Source: Hydrangea macrophylla
Taxonomy: Eukaryota > Streptophyta > Magnoliopsida > Cornales > Hydrangeaceae
Direction of reading: 5' to 3'
DNA length: 64,000 nt
Assembly (NCBI GenBank): GCA_033977485.1
Contig: CM066989.1
Span: forward strand, 32,155,095 to 32,219,094
The position numbers and the translations under genes were made by a program. Positions 46,729-57,535 of this stretch are shown here, piece by piece (position 1 is the stretch's first letter; every line of letters starts with the position of its first letter). A model generated the notes under the pieces. The model worked only from the letters and a program-made list of their open reading frames with translations, had not been told where the DNA came from and did not search any database.

Positions 46729-47304
46729 CTATGCTGCGAACCTTGGAATTGCTCTTTTGTCCTTCTCAGAAGATTCTTGGGGATACACTCCTTTTTCTAT
46801 AAAGTCCCAAACATCTTGGTACCATGGGGTTTCATTCTCTTCTTCGTCGATGGCAGCGATTGTGCTGAATGAAGGCTCGTATCTTTGCTCGATTATCAAA
46901 GGCATCATTTTGACTCCCACAGGGTTTTTGATCATGGAGGCTAGGGTAGCCAACGAATCCGCTAATTGGTTCTCTACCCTGGGTAGGTAGAAGAATGTTA
47001 TGCTCTTGAACTGTTCTTTAAGTCCATCGAGATGGTCATGATAAGGCTTCAGTCTTTCTTCTTTTACTTTCCATTCTCCTCTGGCTTGTGATACTATGAG
47101 ATTTGAATCTCCGAAGACATCTAATTTTTTAACTTTTAGTTCTATAGCAGCTTCCATCCCCGAAATGCATGCCTCATATTCAGCGGTATTGTTAGTGGAG
47201 TTATAATTGAGCTTGACTGCCAGTGGGGTATGGTCCCCATTTGGCAATACCAGAATCACACCTACTCCGTAACCTTTCTTGTTGGCGGCCCCATCAAAGT
47301 ACAA
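46729..47304 (-). CDS. Tat second RNase H domain (aRNH)
   Basis: 191 codons. MYFDGAANKKGYGVGVIL has the first Asp, NTAEYEACISGMEAAIEL the Glu, DVFGDSNLIVSQ the next Asp, and ENQLADSLATLASM the last. It is an additional RNase H-type fold between RT-RNase H and integrase, diagnostic of the Tat lineage. It degrades RNA in RNA-DNA hybrids in active elements. Separated from the upstream RT frame by a break between 47304 and 47399. Confidence 0.9.
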   Translation of the reverse strand: MYFDGAANKKGYGVGVILVLPNGDHTPLAVKLNYNSTNNTAEYEACISGMEAAIELKVKKLDVFGDSNLIVSQARGEWKVKEERLKPYHDHLDGLKEQFKSITFFYLPRVENQLADSLATLASMIKNPVGVKMMPLIIEQRYEPSFSTIAAIDEEENETPWYQDVWDFIEKGVYPQESSEKDKRAIPRFAA

Positions 47305-47398
47305 CTTCCACTACTATTCTTTGATTTCCATGATATTCTCATCCGGGAACAAGAAGTCTCCATTTTCTTCAGAGTCAACGGAGTGTTCTGCAAGATGC

Positions 47399-48517
47399 TC
47401 AGCTATAGTTCTCCCTTTTTACCGATTTGCTTGTTACATACTTGATATCGAATTCGGATAGCAGAAGTAACCAACGGGATATACGACCGGTTAGGGCAGG
47501 TTTTTCAAGGAGGTATTTTAGAGGATCAATGCGGGATATGAGCACAATCGGAAAAGCTAGCATGTAGTGCCTTAATTGACAAGTGCACCAGACTAAGGCC
47601 CAACACGTTTTTTCGAGGGCAGAGTAATTGAGCTCATACCTAGTCATCTTCTTGCTAAGGTAATATATGGCTTTTTCAGAGTGGCTTTCTTCTCCTTCCT
47701 GGGCTAGCATGCAACCCATGGCATTTTTGAAGACAGATAGGTAAAGAAATAAGGGCTTGTGAGGAGTGGGTGGCGAAAGGACAGGCGGATTTTGAAGGTA
47801 GGCTTTTATTTTGTCAAATGCGGCATGGCATTGGTCATCCCATTGGAACTTCTCTCCTTTCTTCAGTAACTGGAACAAGGGATCACATGTAGTTGTGAGT
47901 TTTGAGATATAGCGGCTGATGAATTGGATCCTCCCGAGGAACCCTCTCACTTCTTTCTCATTCTGCGGCGGTGCCATTTCTAGATTTGCCTTGATTTTAG
48001 AGGGGTCGACCTCTATCCCCCTCTGTCTGATGAGAAAACCCAGGAGCTTCCCAGAAGTTACACCGAAAGTGCATTTCTTTGGATTCAGCCTCATCTTGTA
48101 CTTGCGCAATCTTTCAAAAAACTTCTCCAATGCCACCAAGTGTCCCTCTCTATCCTTGGATTTCACAATCATGTCATCTACGTACACTTCTACTTCCATG
48201 TGAATCATGTCATGCAACAGAGTGGTGGAAGCTCTTTGGTAGGTTGCTCTGACGTTCTTGAGTCTGAAAGGAATCACTCTATAGCAGTAGGTCCCCCAAG
48301 GTGTGGTGAATGTCGTCTTTTCTCGATCTTCCAATGCCATTAGAATCTGATTGTACCCTGAGAAACCATCCATGAATGACAGTAGCTCATGTCCTGCAGT
48401 GTTATCTACCAAAACATCAATGTGGGGAAGCGGGAAGTCATCCTTTGGACTGGCTTTGTTTAGATCATGGAAGTCGACGCACACGCAAACTTTTTCGTCC
48501 TTCTTGGGGACTGGCAC
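47399..48517 (-). CDS. Tat reverse transcriptase with first RNase H domain
   Basis: 372 codons open. RT motifs: MPVPKKDEKVCVCVDFHDLN, LSFMDGFSGYNQI, TPWGTYCYRVIPFRLKN and VEVYVDDMIVKS (catalytic YVDD intact), then LGFLIRQRGIEVDPSKI and the connection. The gypsy-type RNase H follows (PLFLYLSVFKNAMGCMLAQ) in which the usual first-position Asp is not evident, as in other Tat elements whose first domain decayed. The RT N terminus lies upstream across a frameshift and stops (to about 48720). Confidence 0.92.
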   Translation of the reverse strand: MPVPKKDEKVCVCVDFHDLNKASPKDDFPLPHIDVLVDNTAGHELLSFMDGFSGYNQILMALEDREKTTFTTPWGTYCYRVIPFRLKNVRATYQRASTTLLHDMIHMEVEVYVDDMIVKSKDREGHLVALEKFFERLRKYKMRLNPKKCTFGVTSGKLLGFLIRQRGIEVDPSKIKANLEMAPPQNEKEVRGFLGRIQFISRYISKLTTTCDPLFQLLKKGEKFQWDDQCHAAFDKIKAYLQNPPVLSPPTPHKPLFLYLSVFKNAMGCMLAQEGEESHSEKAIYYLSKKMTRYELNYSALEKTCWALVWCTCQLRHYMLAFPIVLISRIDPLKYLLEKPALTGRISRWLLLLSEFDIKYVTSKSVKRENYS

Positions 48518-48529
48518 GATGTTGGTAAC

Positions 48530-49437
48530 CTATTCCATATACTCTGTAACAATGATGAACCCTACCTTGAACTATTTTTCTACTTCTTCTTTGACCTTCA
48601 GTGCCCATTCTGATCTCATGCGCCTCAGTTTCTGCTTGACAGGTTTAGAATTGGGGAGGAGAGGAATACGATGTTGGACAATGTCGGGATCGACCCCGAG
48701 ATTCCTCGTAAGACCAAGCAAAAACATCTTTGAATTCTTTTATCAAGAAAGTCAATTTTTCTTTTTCTTCTTTATTAAGTGTTGAGCCAATTTGCACAAT
48801 TTGTGGATTATCTTTTTCACCTTGGTTAATTGATAAAGTATTTTCAATTATTTCATAAGCAGATGGTTTTTCAATTAGTTGCTTAAGTTCAATTGGGAAA
48901 TCCTCGGAGAAATTTTTGCATTCACAAGTATTAGACATAGAGGAGTAAGCAGAATTGTCTTTCATTTCATTCATAATAGGTGAAGTGATTACATTAGACA
49001 GTTGTGGGCCCACAACAACTGACTTTGGTACAGACTCGATAATTGGAAGTACAAACTCTAGGGGAATAGGGGATAGGGAGACACAGACAGATGACTCTAT
49101 AGCCTGGTTGCTTAGACCCTCCTCAGTCGGCTTAATCTGACCATCTTGGCTCTTGGCCATCTTTCCTTCCTTTTCTTCAGCAAATTCTTCCCACATCTTC
49201 TGGATAGCTTCAATGTCCAGATACTTTAACCAGTCTTCCTTTGGGGTTTTCTATTCCTCCGGATAGAACAGATCTTGATAGGGGGCCTTTCACAGTCAGC
49301 GAAGATCTCAAGCCCATGGTGCATTTTCCCGGTGGTCTGATAGATCCAAGGTTCAGGAAACCCAAAATAGGAAAGTCATCCCCTTCTTTGATGAATTGCC
49401 CGTTCAAGGTCTTGAGGTATGGTGGGAGACTCCTCAC
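48530..49437 (-). pseudogene. Tat protease-RT linker and RT N terminus, broken
   Basis: Open pieces 49437-49210 and 49196-48645. The latter ends with LTFLIKEFKDVFAWSYEE, the start of the plant gypsy RT region, then a frameshift. The next stretch (KQKLRRMRSEWALKVKEEVE-like) has stops before 48517. The linker has no known domain. Confidence 0.7.
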
Positions 49438-49822
49438 TCTCTTTTTCCATGGCTTTTGAAGCTCGATGTCCTCTTCAGTGGACTTGTACCCTAATTCGAA
49501 AGTACCTTTTGTCCTTTGATCTGAGGGAACTCACAGATCCCCTGTTGACGTCGGCCCAATCCCATTCCAGGGAAGTAGTTCATTTTGCAGACGATATTGA
49601 CAATCGCGGAGTGGACCTCGGGGAACCTGTCTTCATCACCAATCATATGGATCTTTTCCATGAAGAATCCTCCGATTTTCCCTTCTTCTAGTTCATTTGG
49701 ATTTCAAAGACGGGAGCGTAGCTTGGAAAGGTTTTATTCCCCAACTGTTGCCGAAGATGATCTTCACCTCTTTCTCATGAATGTATTTGATCATTTGGTG
49801 CACAGTGGATGATACAGCTTTG

Positions 49823-50329
49823 TTAACATGCAGCCAGGGCCTCCCAATTAATAAATTGAATGAGGCAGGTATCCATGACTTGAAAGAGTTCGATGCAAAC
49901 CAAAGACCCTACTTGGATTTGGAGAGAAACAGTCTCCATCACAGCCCTCTTGGTGTTATCATAAGCCCTCACGGATTGCACAGACAGAGTGATGTCTAGG
50001 ATGTTGACCCCTAAGGCAGTGGCAGTTCTTAGAGCACAAACATTTAAGGCAGAACCTGTATCGACTAGACAAAATGGCACCTGTTGCCCCTTGCATCCAA
50101 CAGTGATGTACAAAGCTTTGTTATATGCAGATCCTTCTGGTGGCAAGTCCTTGTCGGAGAAGGTGATGATTGGATCAGGGGTAAGTGTATTCAAGAAGGC
50201 CACCATATCTTCCGGTACAGCATCAATAGGGATCTCAATTCCAGCTAAGGCATTCAATACTGCCTGCCTATGCCTGTAGGATGTTACCATGATGTCCCAC
50301 ATCGAGAGATGTACCTGAGTTTTCTTCAA
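49823..50329 (-). CDS. Tat aspartic protease
   Basis: 168 codons. QVPFCLVDTGSALNVCALRT carries the DTG active-site motif; the usual Tat motif is DNGS, so the DTG spelling is noteworthy. Flanking QAVLNALAGIEIPIDAVPEDM is typical of the region before it. The frame ends by frameshift near 49822 within GRPWL-like sequence. Confidence 0.85.
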   Translation of the reverse strand: MKKTQVHLSMWDIMVTSYRHRQAVLNALAGIEIPIDAVPEDMVAFLNTLTPDPIITFSDKDLPPEGSAYNKALYITVGCKGQQVPFCLVDTGSALNVCALRTATALGVNILDITLSVQSVRAYDNTKRAVMETVSLQIQVGSLVCIELFQVMDTCLIQFINWEALAAC

Positions 50330-51444
50330 TTACTTTATCAACTCATTGTCCTCTTTGATGACCTTATCCATTTTTCCTTTTCCCCTGTCTTTGACTGGCC
50401 CTTTTTCAACAGTTTCTGTGACGGGTTGTGGAGGCTGATAATGATGGCCTGACCTGGTCAGATGATCAATCTCGGTAGGAGTAGATCCTTCTACAGTCCC
50501 ATCTTCTTTGAACCACTCGCAACCTGTTTTCACAAATTGTTTTTCCGGCTCGTTCCAGATGGAAGCATCGCTTTCTTTGTTAGGATCATACCATTTGAGG
50601 TCTACCGCCCCTAGATCATGTTCCTCTAAGAAGAATAAATCTCGTTCATCATCTAGCTATTGCTGCCATTTTTCCTCCTCTCCTTCAATCAGATGAATCC
50701 CCGCGGAATCCAGGATAAGGGAAGTCCTATGGGGGTGATATAGGTGGTCGGGTTGAAGGGTATGGGGTTGAAATCAATAAGGCTGATATTCTGGTGGTTT
50801 GGCAGGGGATTTTGGGTGACATGGGGCTGCGTGGGAGGTGGCTTAATGATATTTTGGTCAATAAGGTCTTGGATATCATGACGGAGGCGTATACAATCAT
50901 CAGTGTTGTGGCCGGGGGCTTGGTGGTAGGTGCACCGCTTAGACTTATCACAATTGGGCGATAGCAGGGTATTTCGAGGCTGAACGAGTTAGAGGTGGCC
51001 CTTTTTGAGGAGGCGGTCTAAGGCTGAGGATAGTGAGATTTCTAGCTTGGTGAAATTGCGAGGAGGCTTTTCTGGAAAAGGGCGATTGGAGGAGTTTGCT
51101 TGGTTGGAGGGTTGGTACGGCCTAGGAGGGTATGCCATGGGTTGATTGCTAAGGGCATTGACATCTAGAGAATTGCGGGAGTAGCTCGGCCTTTTTGACT
51201 GACTCGGAGGCTCTTCTTTCTTAATCTTCCCTTCCCTGATAGCATCTTCAATTCGAGACCCGACTTCAAACAACTCTTCAAAGGTGGAGATGGATTGATA
51301 GAACAGCTTCTCATGGTAGAGTGGTTGCAAATTCCGGATTAGCATTCTCACCTGTTCCTTCTCAACCGGTCGGTGGGTCATTTGGGCCACTTTATTCCTC
51401 CATCTGCTTAGAAACGTAGCGAAGGATTCATTTTGTTCTTCCAA
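50330..51444 (-). pseudogene. Tat gag C-terminal half, broken
   Basis: From 51444: ESFATFLSRWRNKVAQM and VRMLIRNLQPLYHEKLFYQ (retrotransposon gag domain). A TAA at about 50989-50991 stops it; in the same frame the sequence goes on with CTYHQAPGHNTDDC (about 50940-50899), a zinc knuckle of spacing Cx2Hx4Hx4C rather than CCHC. A TAG near 50662 and a TAA at 50330 also lie in frame. Confidence 0.85.
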
Positions 51445-52172
51445 GTAGTTTCCAAATCCCTAATCGTGACATCAAGCTCTTGATTGTAAGAATAGTGATC
51501 GAAAAATACCCGAACGATGTCTTCCCATGCCCGAGTTTTGGAAGCTTCCAAGGTAAGGAACCATGATAGTGTAGACTTTGCGAGAGTTTGTGGGAACAGC
51601 ATTGCAATGTGCTCATGAGTGCAGCCCATTGACTGGAAGATGCTCATACACAGCTTCACATGACTTTTTTGATTTTCGGTTCCATCAAAACGATCGATTG
51701 CAGGCATCTTGAAGTTCTCTGGCAATTTCAACTTGCCAGGCTCGAAAAGCCCCTCCAGGTCTAACATGTAGTCATCAACCCCTTTGCTTTTCCTCAATAC
51801 ACTTTCTAGTTTGTCAACTTTGTCCATTTTCTCCTGGAACTTTTTCTTATACGCAGGCGGTGGGACCCCTTAAAACCAATCTTCTTCCCCATTATTCTCA
51901 TGTATAATGACAGGAGATGGCACAAACCCTAGTGGTGGTGGTGGCCTAAAACCTGGTGGTGGCGGGAACCCAGGTGGAAACTGCGGTTGCTGTTGTTTCA
52001 GTTCTTCTATAAACTTCAAGACTTGGGCCAGGCTGTCGGACTGCTGGCTTATGGTGGCTCCCAACTCGGTGACCTTGTTTTCCAACTCTTCTTGATTCAT
52101 GCTGAAATAACTTGTCGTGCTGATTCTGACCAAATGATTGTCTGAATTTCTGACCCAGGTCGAAGATCCCAA
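51445..52172 (-). pseudogene. Tat gag N-terminal half, broken
   Basis: Likely true start MNQEELENKVTELGATISQQ at about 52100; an upstream ATG at 52172 is in frame. A coiled-coil stretch is followed by a proline-rich tract (FPPGFPPPPGF). TAA at 51870-51872, then in frame MDKVDKLESVLRK, and LPENFKMPAIDRFDGTENQ of the gag domain. A one-base deletion near 51437 shifts to the next segment (aagGAACAA to AAGAACAA). Confidence 0.85.
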
Positions 52173-52499
52173 CTGTTGACTTTGAGAATTTATAGTGACC
52201 CTACAGATTTGAGAAGACCATATTAGATTCTGATAGTGATGACTTTAGATAGACAAATGACTGTGATGTTAACAAGCGTGAACTGACTTGTGTACAGACT
52301 GACATGAACGGTACATGCAAATGGGACAAGCATGCGGATGTAAGCCCTAATCTATATAATGCTCCTACTTCTAGCAGATAGCAGTTATAGCAGATAGCAG
52401 TTAAGCAAGTAAGGTCCTAGCCATACAGAGTGTGCTAACCTTTCCATCTGGTATGATCACCAGGGGATGATAGTGGTTTCCAAGATATTTTGAGAACTT

Positions 52500-52876
52500 T
52501 GGATAAAGTTTCGGGGAGAAACTGGTTATATCTGGGTATTTCTGGGATATCTGGACAGAGTTTCTGGGGGAATCTGGTTATATCTGGGATATCTGGACAG
52601 AGTTTCTGGGGGAATCTGGTTATATCTGGGACATCTGGACAGAGTTTCTGGGGGAATATGGCTATATATGGGATATTTGGACAGAGTTTTTGGGAGAATC
52701 TGGTTATATTTGGGACATCTGGACAGAGTTTCTGGGAGAATTTGGTTATATCTGGGACATTTGGACAGAGTTTCTGGGAGAATCTGGTTATATCGGGACA
52801 TCTGGATAGAGTTTCTGGGAGAATCTGGTCATATCTGGGATATCTGGACAGAGTTTCTGGGAGAAACTGGTAAATA
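52500..52876. repeat. 42-bp minisatellite, nine units, in the Tat leader
   Basis: CTGGACAGAGTTTCTGGG recurs at 52551, 52593, 52635, 52677, 52719, 52761, 52802 and 52844: spacing 42 except one 41. The period is 14 codons, so a 127-codon frame is open on the plus strand, but it is simple repeat. It lies between gag and PBS. Confidence 0.95.
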
Positions 52877-53475
52877 TGACGGTGATCATACTGTCTAGCA
52901 AGTTTTCATACTTCTATCTCTTAGGACAAACAAACAAGGTTTGCGGTGTATATCTTTGTGAGCATGGAGCAGACATCCTTGTCGTGGTGCTTAGGCAGGT
53001 CAACTCAATGTGATCACATGTGAGTGATTTCCTTGGAAATCATAAGAAAGATGTTATGCCTCATGCCACATAAGTGTCTACACCGCGCAGGTAACCCTGT
53101 CAGGGCATATAGTAGTTATATCACATTGTCCTATCTGAAAAGATAAATTAATAGTCCTATGAAAGGTTCAACATGAATCTACATGCAAAGGCTAGGATTA
53201 GTTAAAGAGGGTTCGTTGACGAGAGTTTCAATATACCGTCAGAGAGACAGCATGGAATTTTTTACTCTTTTTGATATACCTTGGAAGGTACAGTATCAAC
53301 GGTGACTTGTGCCCTGGCACAGCAAGACCTGAACAATGTCAGCGTCGCGTTTCAGACACAGTTGGAGGGGAAAATGCAAAAGGGAAATGCAGTGAACAGA
53401 CACAGTAAAAAGATGATTTTAAGGATGCTTCTTATGAGTCAAACCTCTGTATTATTTTGTTTTGAAAATAAAATA
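52877..53475 (-). other. Untranslated leader of the Tat element
   Basis: About 600 bp between minisatellite and PBS, no credible frame or motif. Confidence 0.6.
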
Positions 53476-53493
53476 TCCCCAGCAGAGTCGCCA
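53476..53493 (-). other. Tat primer binding site (tRNA-Arg-like)
   Basis: Minus strand TGGCGACTCTGCTGGGGA starts three bases after the LTR end. It resembles the tRNA-Arg-type PBS used by Tat elements; exact tRNA not checked. Confidence 0.8.
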
Positions 53494-53496
53494 GAT

Positions 53497-55444
53497 TGTG
53501 GACACGCGGCCTCCGTGAGCACACCCCCGTTTCTTTCCCGATTTCGGAATTGATTTTCCTTTTGTTTTGAAATGTGTTTTGAAAGGAAAGAAAAGGTCTT
53601 TTGAAAATAGATACAGAGTCGCCACTTGGTCTTTAGGGAACAAAGAAACCCAATTTGACTCACCCAAACGGATAAAGGGCACCGGCCTTTCATAACCCAA
53701 GAACTTGGCTCGGGGTTTTGGTACGAGAGAGGAATGAGCCTTTATCACGAATAAACACCCTCAACTCGCCCCGTCTTTCGACGGGCCTCAATTAGCATCC
53801 AAATAATCATCTTATACTATGTTTGGTTTGACAATTAATACTATGATAGTATATTACATCACATAAGAATTTTGAAATGGAAGATCAAAAGATAAGATAT
53901 CATTCATAAGATCTAAGACAAATATCATACAATGCAAAAGTGAAAGATCACACAAACTAACTTAGGAAAAATCGTCTAATCACATATCAAGTAATTAAGT
54001 TTTCCTAATCTAAAGGGGGGCATGAATTGTTCTTGAAACAAATAATCAAAGAAAACTAAACATGCTTAGCAAGCTAGTATGATGCATGTTAATCTTTGAG
54101 AAAAGGAGATCTCTCATTCCCCGGGATGGATGACAAAGGAAGACAAGATCAAAGGGAAGTATGAACATATGATCAAGTTCATTCCTTATAATCTTCTTAG
54201 ATTAGGAGTCACAAAGGCCCCAAATCTTGCATGGATTCAATGTATGATCCTAAAATGTGCAAAGGTTGTAGTGTGCTTTGTGTACATGGACTTTCTAAGT
54301 GACTTAGAAGTCTAAAATATGCATGAATGCATGAAGATTGTTAATGTAGGATGTGTACAAATGTGGTATGAACTACTTCCTAAGACATGAGCTAATTAGA
54401 AGTACATGAAAGCATCAAATCAAAGAATGAAAGTAAAAGCACGCTTGCTGTGAATAGTGTATAGAACAGTGAGTTGATTCTGTAAAAATGGAAAAGTGGG
54501 GTTAGGAGTGTTTCTAATGCATGCTTTTTTATGGAGATCTTCCTTATTGTGTCTAGAACACATGTCAAAAAGCCAAATCACTTTTGAAGTTACAGTTTGA
54601 GAGAAATCATATGAATAAGAGAGGTTACTCAGAAACAGAATCCGTACTGTCGACTGAAATGTTGAAAAATCTTAGAAAATGAAAACAAAACATTTGAAGG
54701 CCCATATTGAATAGAACGTTCCCTAAGACACTGAATTGCAAGGGAAAAATGGGTTGGGACCACTCCTTTTGGAAAATTGTTCTGTAAAACAAGTTGAAAT
54801 TCAACCAAGCTGCTGTGACAGTAAAGACAGAGTGTCTAGAAAAAATGTTTGGACCAAAATGGGATCCTTCCAAGTGTTTTCAAGTCAAACAAAAAATCAT
54901 GGGTGTTCTCTAATGAGTTAGGAAAAATTTCCAAGTGGTCTTTTGTTAGTACTTTGAGTATTGAGGTCTAGAGAAATCTTTGAACTCAGGTCACTCACAG
55001 TTTTGAAGAGTTTGAAAAGAAAAGGGTTTTATTTCTTGAAATCAAAAAGAGGGGTTTATGAGGGGTTTTGAAATAGAGGTTTTTAGAGTGTATTTTCAGC
55101 ATTTAAATGAAGGTTATGACCACTTAAAATATCAATATTGAACTCATATCAAGAACCTCCAAGATTGTTGGAGGACATTGTTTCCATTTGAGCATAACCC
55201 CAAGAATACTTTGGAAGTATTGAGGTTTTAATCATCATCTATTAAACATGTTTTTGAGGTTAAGAGCTACTATCCATAAGGATTCACTCACCTCAAACTT
55301 CATGTCATCATTTAGGTGATGATGAACTAGTAAGTAAATAAAGAAGATAAAAAAGAAATGAGATTAAGAGGAGATGAACATAATATGTAAACAAGCAAGT
55401 AAGTAATCAATAGATGATATTCACTAAGATCATGGATCTGTAAT
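53497..55444 (-). repeat. 5' LTR of the Tat element, truncated
   Basis: Collinear with 20401-20676 plus 35227 to about 36890. It breaks near 55444 (ATCATGGATCTGTAA). About 1 kb of the LTR outer end, including U3 with its TATA box, is missing, so the element lacks a promoter here. Confidence 0.9.
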
Positions 55445-55992
55445 ATGACAGTTTCCCACTAGTGTTAGCATAATTTGTTTGTGGAGTATTTGTGCTCAAA
55501 TCTTCACTCTATCAAAAAATCACACTTAGCACACATATCTCAAAATATTGTATCCATATTTTTGGGTCTCAAAACAACGTATATGTCTTCGGCACCAAAA
55601 TGTAGTAATTTTATTTCTAAAATGTTATAATTAAGTAGGTTCCAACGTGTTTTAGCTTATAAAAATATTTGGTTAAAAATGATACAATCATGCTAGTGGC
55701 ACATTCGTCTACACCCAAAAAGCATCCACACCCTGAGGTAGACCAATGAGAAGAGACTGACAGTCGATCCCGCAGTCTCTATTTCTCTTCTCATTGGTCC
55801 ACCTCAGGGTGTGGATACTTCTTGGGTGTGGATGGGTGTGGCTCAAACATTACTCAAAATGATATTCAAAATTACAATATTCTATTATCAAAATTATTAG
55901 AATATATGGTATATCTAAGATTATTAAAATATGCCATAGAATTTTCTCTCAAAACGTTCAACTAAACCATCTGGGAGGAATAAAAAAATTCT
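55445..55992. other. Low-copy-looking sequence with a small hairpin
   Basis: AT-rich; no frame. Holds the hairpin at 55711-55829. Confidence 0.5.
55711..55829. mobile_element. Small hairpin MITE, about 120 bp
   Basis: Arms of about 43 bases: ACACCCAAAAAGCATCCACA on the left and the complement of it ending ...ATACTTCTTGGGTGT on the right, around a central AGTCGATCCCGCAGTCTC loop. Target duplication not resolved. Confidence 0.65.
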
Positions 55993-56002
55993 CCTATAAA
56001 AG
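55993..56002 (+). promoter_or_regulatory. TATA box of the FatA-like exon
   Basis: CCTATAAAAG lies about 90 bp before the ATG at 56093, with a GA-rich stretch between that looks like a plant 5'UTR. Confidence 0.55.
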
Positions 56003-56092
56003 GACCCGAGGCTTTACAATGATTCACACAATCAGTTTCCATTTGGTTAGAGAGAGAAGAGAGGAGAGACTCTAGAGAGAGAGAAGAAGAAG

Positions 56093-56426
56093 ATGTTGTC
56101 GAGGGGGCCATCTCGTGTAATGTGGCGAGAGACCACCTTGAAGCACTAACCCGATGCGCTTCGGAGCCCCTCCTCCAACAAAACGGCGTCGTTTCATGTA
56201 ATTACTCCTCTTCGACTTCTCACAAAGCTTCAGTTCTCAAGACCTCGACCGATGAGAGAACCGGCTGGCAGACTGGGTTCAAGAAGAAGAGCTTGGCGGA
56301 CCGTCTCCGGTTCAGAAGCTTGACCGAGGACTCGGGCTTTCGTATAAGGAGAAGTTTGTTGTGAGGTTTTCTAAAGTCGGAATTTGCAAAACTGCCACTG
56401 CTGAGAGCATTGCGAATCTCTTGCAG
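56093..56426 (+). pseudogene. FATA: Acyl-ACP thioesterase (FatA-type) exon 1, broken
   Basis: The 3' part encodes SLADRLRFRSLTED, then after a two-base insertion (GACTCGGG) GLSYKEKFVVRFSKVGICKT and ESIANLLQ, matching the FatA start of mature protein (SLTEDGLSYKEKFVVR, KTATVETxANLLQ). The exon ends in CAG/GTACTC at 56426, the expected splice donor. The upstream part is a serine-rich presumed plastid transit peptide; ATG 56093 is out of frame with it, giving a second shift. The following exons with the hot-dog catalytic residues are absent. FatA releases oleate from ACP in plastids; this copy cannot. Confidence 0.8.
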
Positions 56427-56594
56427 GTACTCTTTTCTATCTCTCTAGTTTGGATCGCGAGAAATGGAGAGAAGAGAATAGAAAGGAGACCACATTCTCT
56501 CTATTTCTCTCACTTAATAAGTTAAGTGAGGAGATAAGAGAAAGTTAACGGAGAGAATGTGTGAAGAAAAGAGCTTTGTTTTGATTCCCCATAG

Positions 56595-57288
56595 AAGTGT
56601 AAGGCGGGCCAAACCAGCCCGGCTCGGCTTAGCACAACTCGCCAATTGGTGGTCAGCGACTCGCAAACGAATCCAACTCGTGGCTCAGCCCACCAGACAC
56701 TAGCCTGGGTCGATTCCACCTTTTGCGCCACGCAGCCCAGCTCGCTTATCGCGCAAATTCGACCAAAACCCTCCTTGTCTCATAGACCTACCCTGCCAAC
56801 CTGTGAATCAACCCGCTTTAACTCGCAAATCTATCCCAACTTTATCAATCCCACTAGTAGTTTTGACAGTCTTTAAAATATAAAGAATAATCAATCCCAA
56901 AAGTGTATAAAGAAATTAAATTAAAACTTTCAAAAGGCGTTTGAAATTATGAAAATTGAATTTTATAATGTCATTTCCCAAAAAAAGAATTTTACAAATG
57001 TTTAAAATTATTTGAAAAAAGTTTAAAGTTCAAAATCGTGGATCAACTTGAAAATCAACTCACGAATCCAACCCACAAGCCCAACTCTCGAAACCAACCC
57101 GCGAGTTACCTACCATGCCTCACCTCGTCCTGTAGACCCACAAACTAGTGATTTAGGTCAAGTCACTCTATTTGCCTTTGTGAGTCAGCCCGCCCCACCC
57201 CACTCGTCTAGTGAGCCCAACCCGTGACCCGTCAGACTTCTCCCTGCTCGCTGACTGAGCGAGCCGATCATTTTACGCCCCTATTTCT
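56595..57288. mobile_element. Possible degraded hAT-like element
   Basis: Both ends are packed with AACCCGC/GCGGGTT words (56600-56830 and 57050-57260), and it ends TTTTACGCCCCTA, resembling subterminal repeats. No clean TIR or 8-bp duplication. Confidence 0.25.
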
Positions 57289-57372
57289 CTCTTGAAGTAC
57301 CTCAAGAGAGAAATATCCTGTCTATTTCACACTTATAAAGTCAATAAAAATGATAGACAAGTGCCAACATAA

Positions 57373-57535
57373 TTCAATAATGAGTAATGCTATGTTTCCC
57401 AAATTTTGAATTTCAAATACTTCTGGTAGTGGGCCCACTGGATTTTGATTAGAGCATGTTAAAGTGGTCCCACCATTCTTGGAAGTGGTCACTGCCACGT
57501 GTATTTAGGGAGCATTTGGGATACAAAATTAGAGA
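57373..57535. mobile_element. Diverged relative of the small MITE
   Basis: GAGTAATGCTATGTTTCCCA, then GGGCCCACTGGATTTTGATT and AAAGTGGTCCCACC parallel the 149-bp unit at 3168-3316. The right end is degraded. Confidence 0.5.

Larger units (their letters stand above)
20401..55444 (-). mobile_element. Ty3/gypsy Tat-lineage retrotransposon with nested insertions and antisense genes
   Basis: One minus-strand element of about 20 kb without its large insertions. In its own direction: truncated 5' LTR (55444-53497), PBS, leader with minisatellite, gag, protease, RT-RNase H, a second RNase H, integrase, 105-bp repeats, antisense DUF7745-like and PMD genes, further repeats, polypurine tract, and 3' LTR (37861-35227 joined to 20676-20401). 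The second RNase H domain and the tRNA-Arg-like PBS are hallmarks of the Tat (Ogre/Retand-type) lineage. The putative left-hand target duplication is CACGC (20396-20400); the partner was lost with the right end. Confidence 0.88.

Noticed and set aside
52490..52873. 127-codon plus-strand frame
   Set aside because: It is the 42-bp minisatellite read in frame; the period is a multiple of three.
53476..53493. tRNA gene end
   Set aside because: It is an 18-base primer binding site next to an LTR; no tRNA fold around it.
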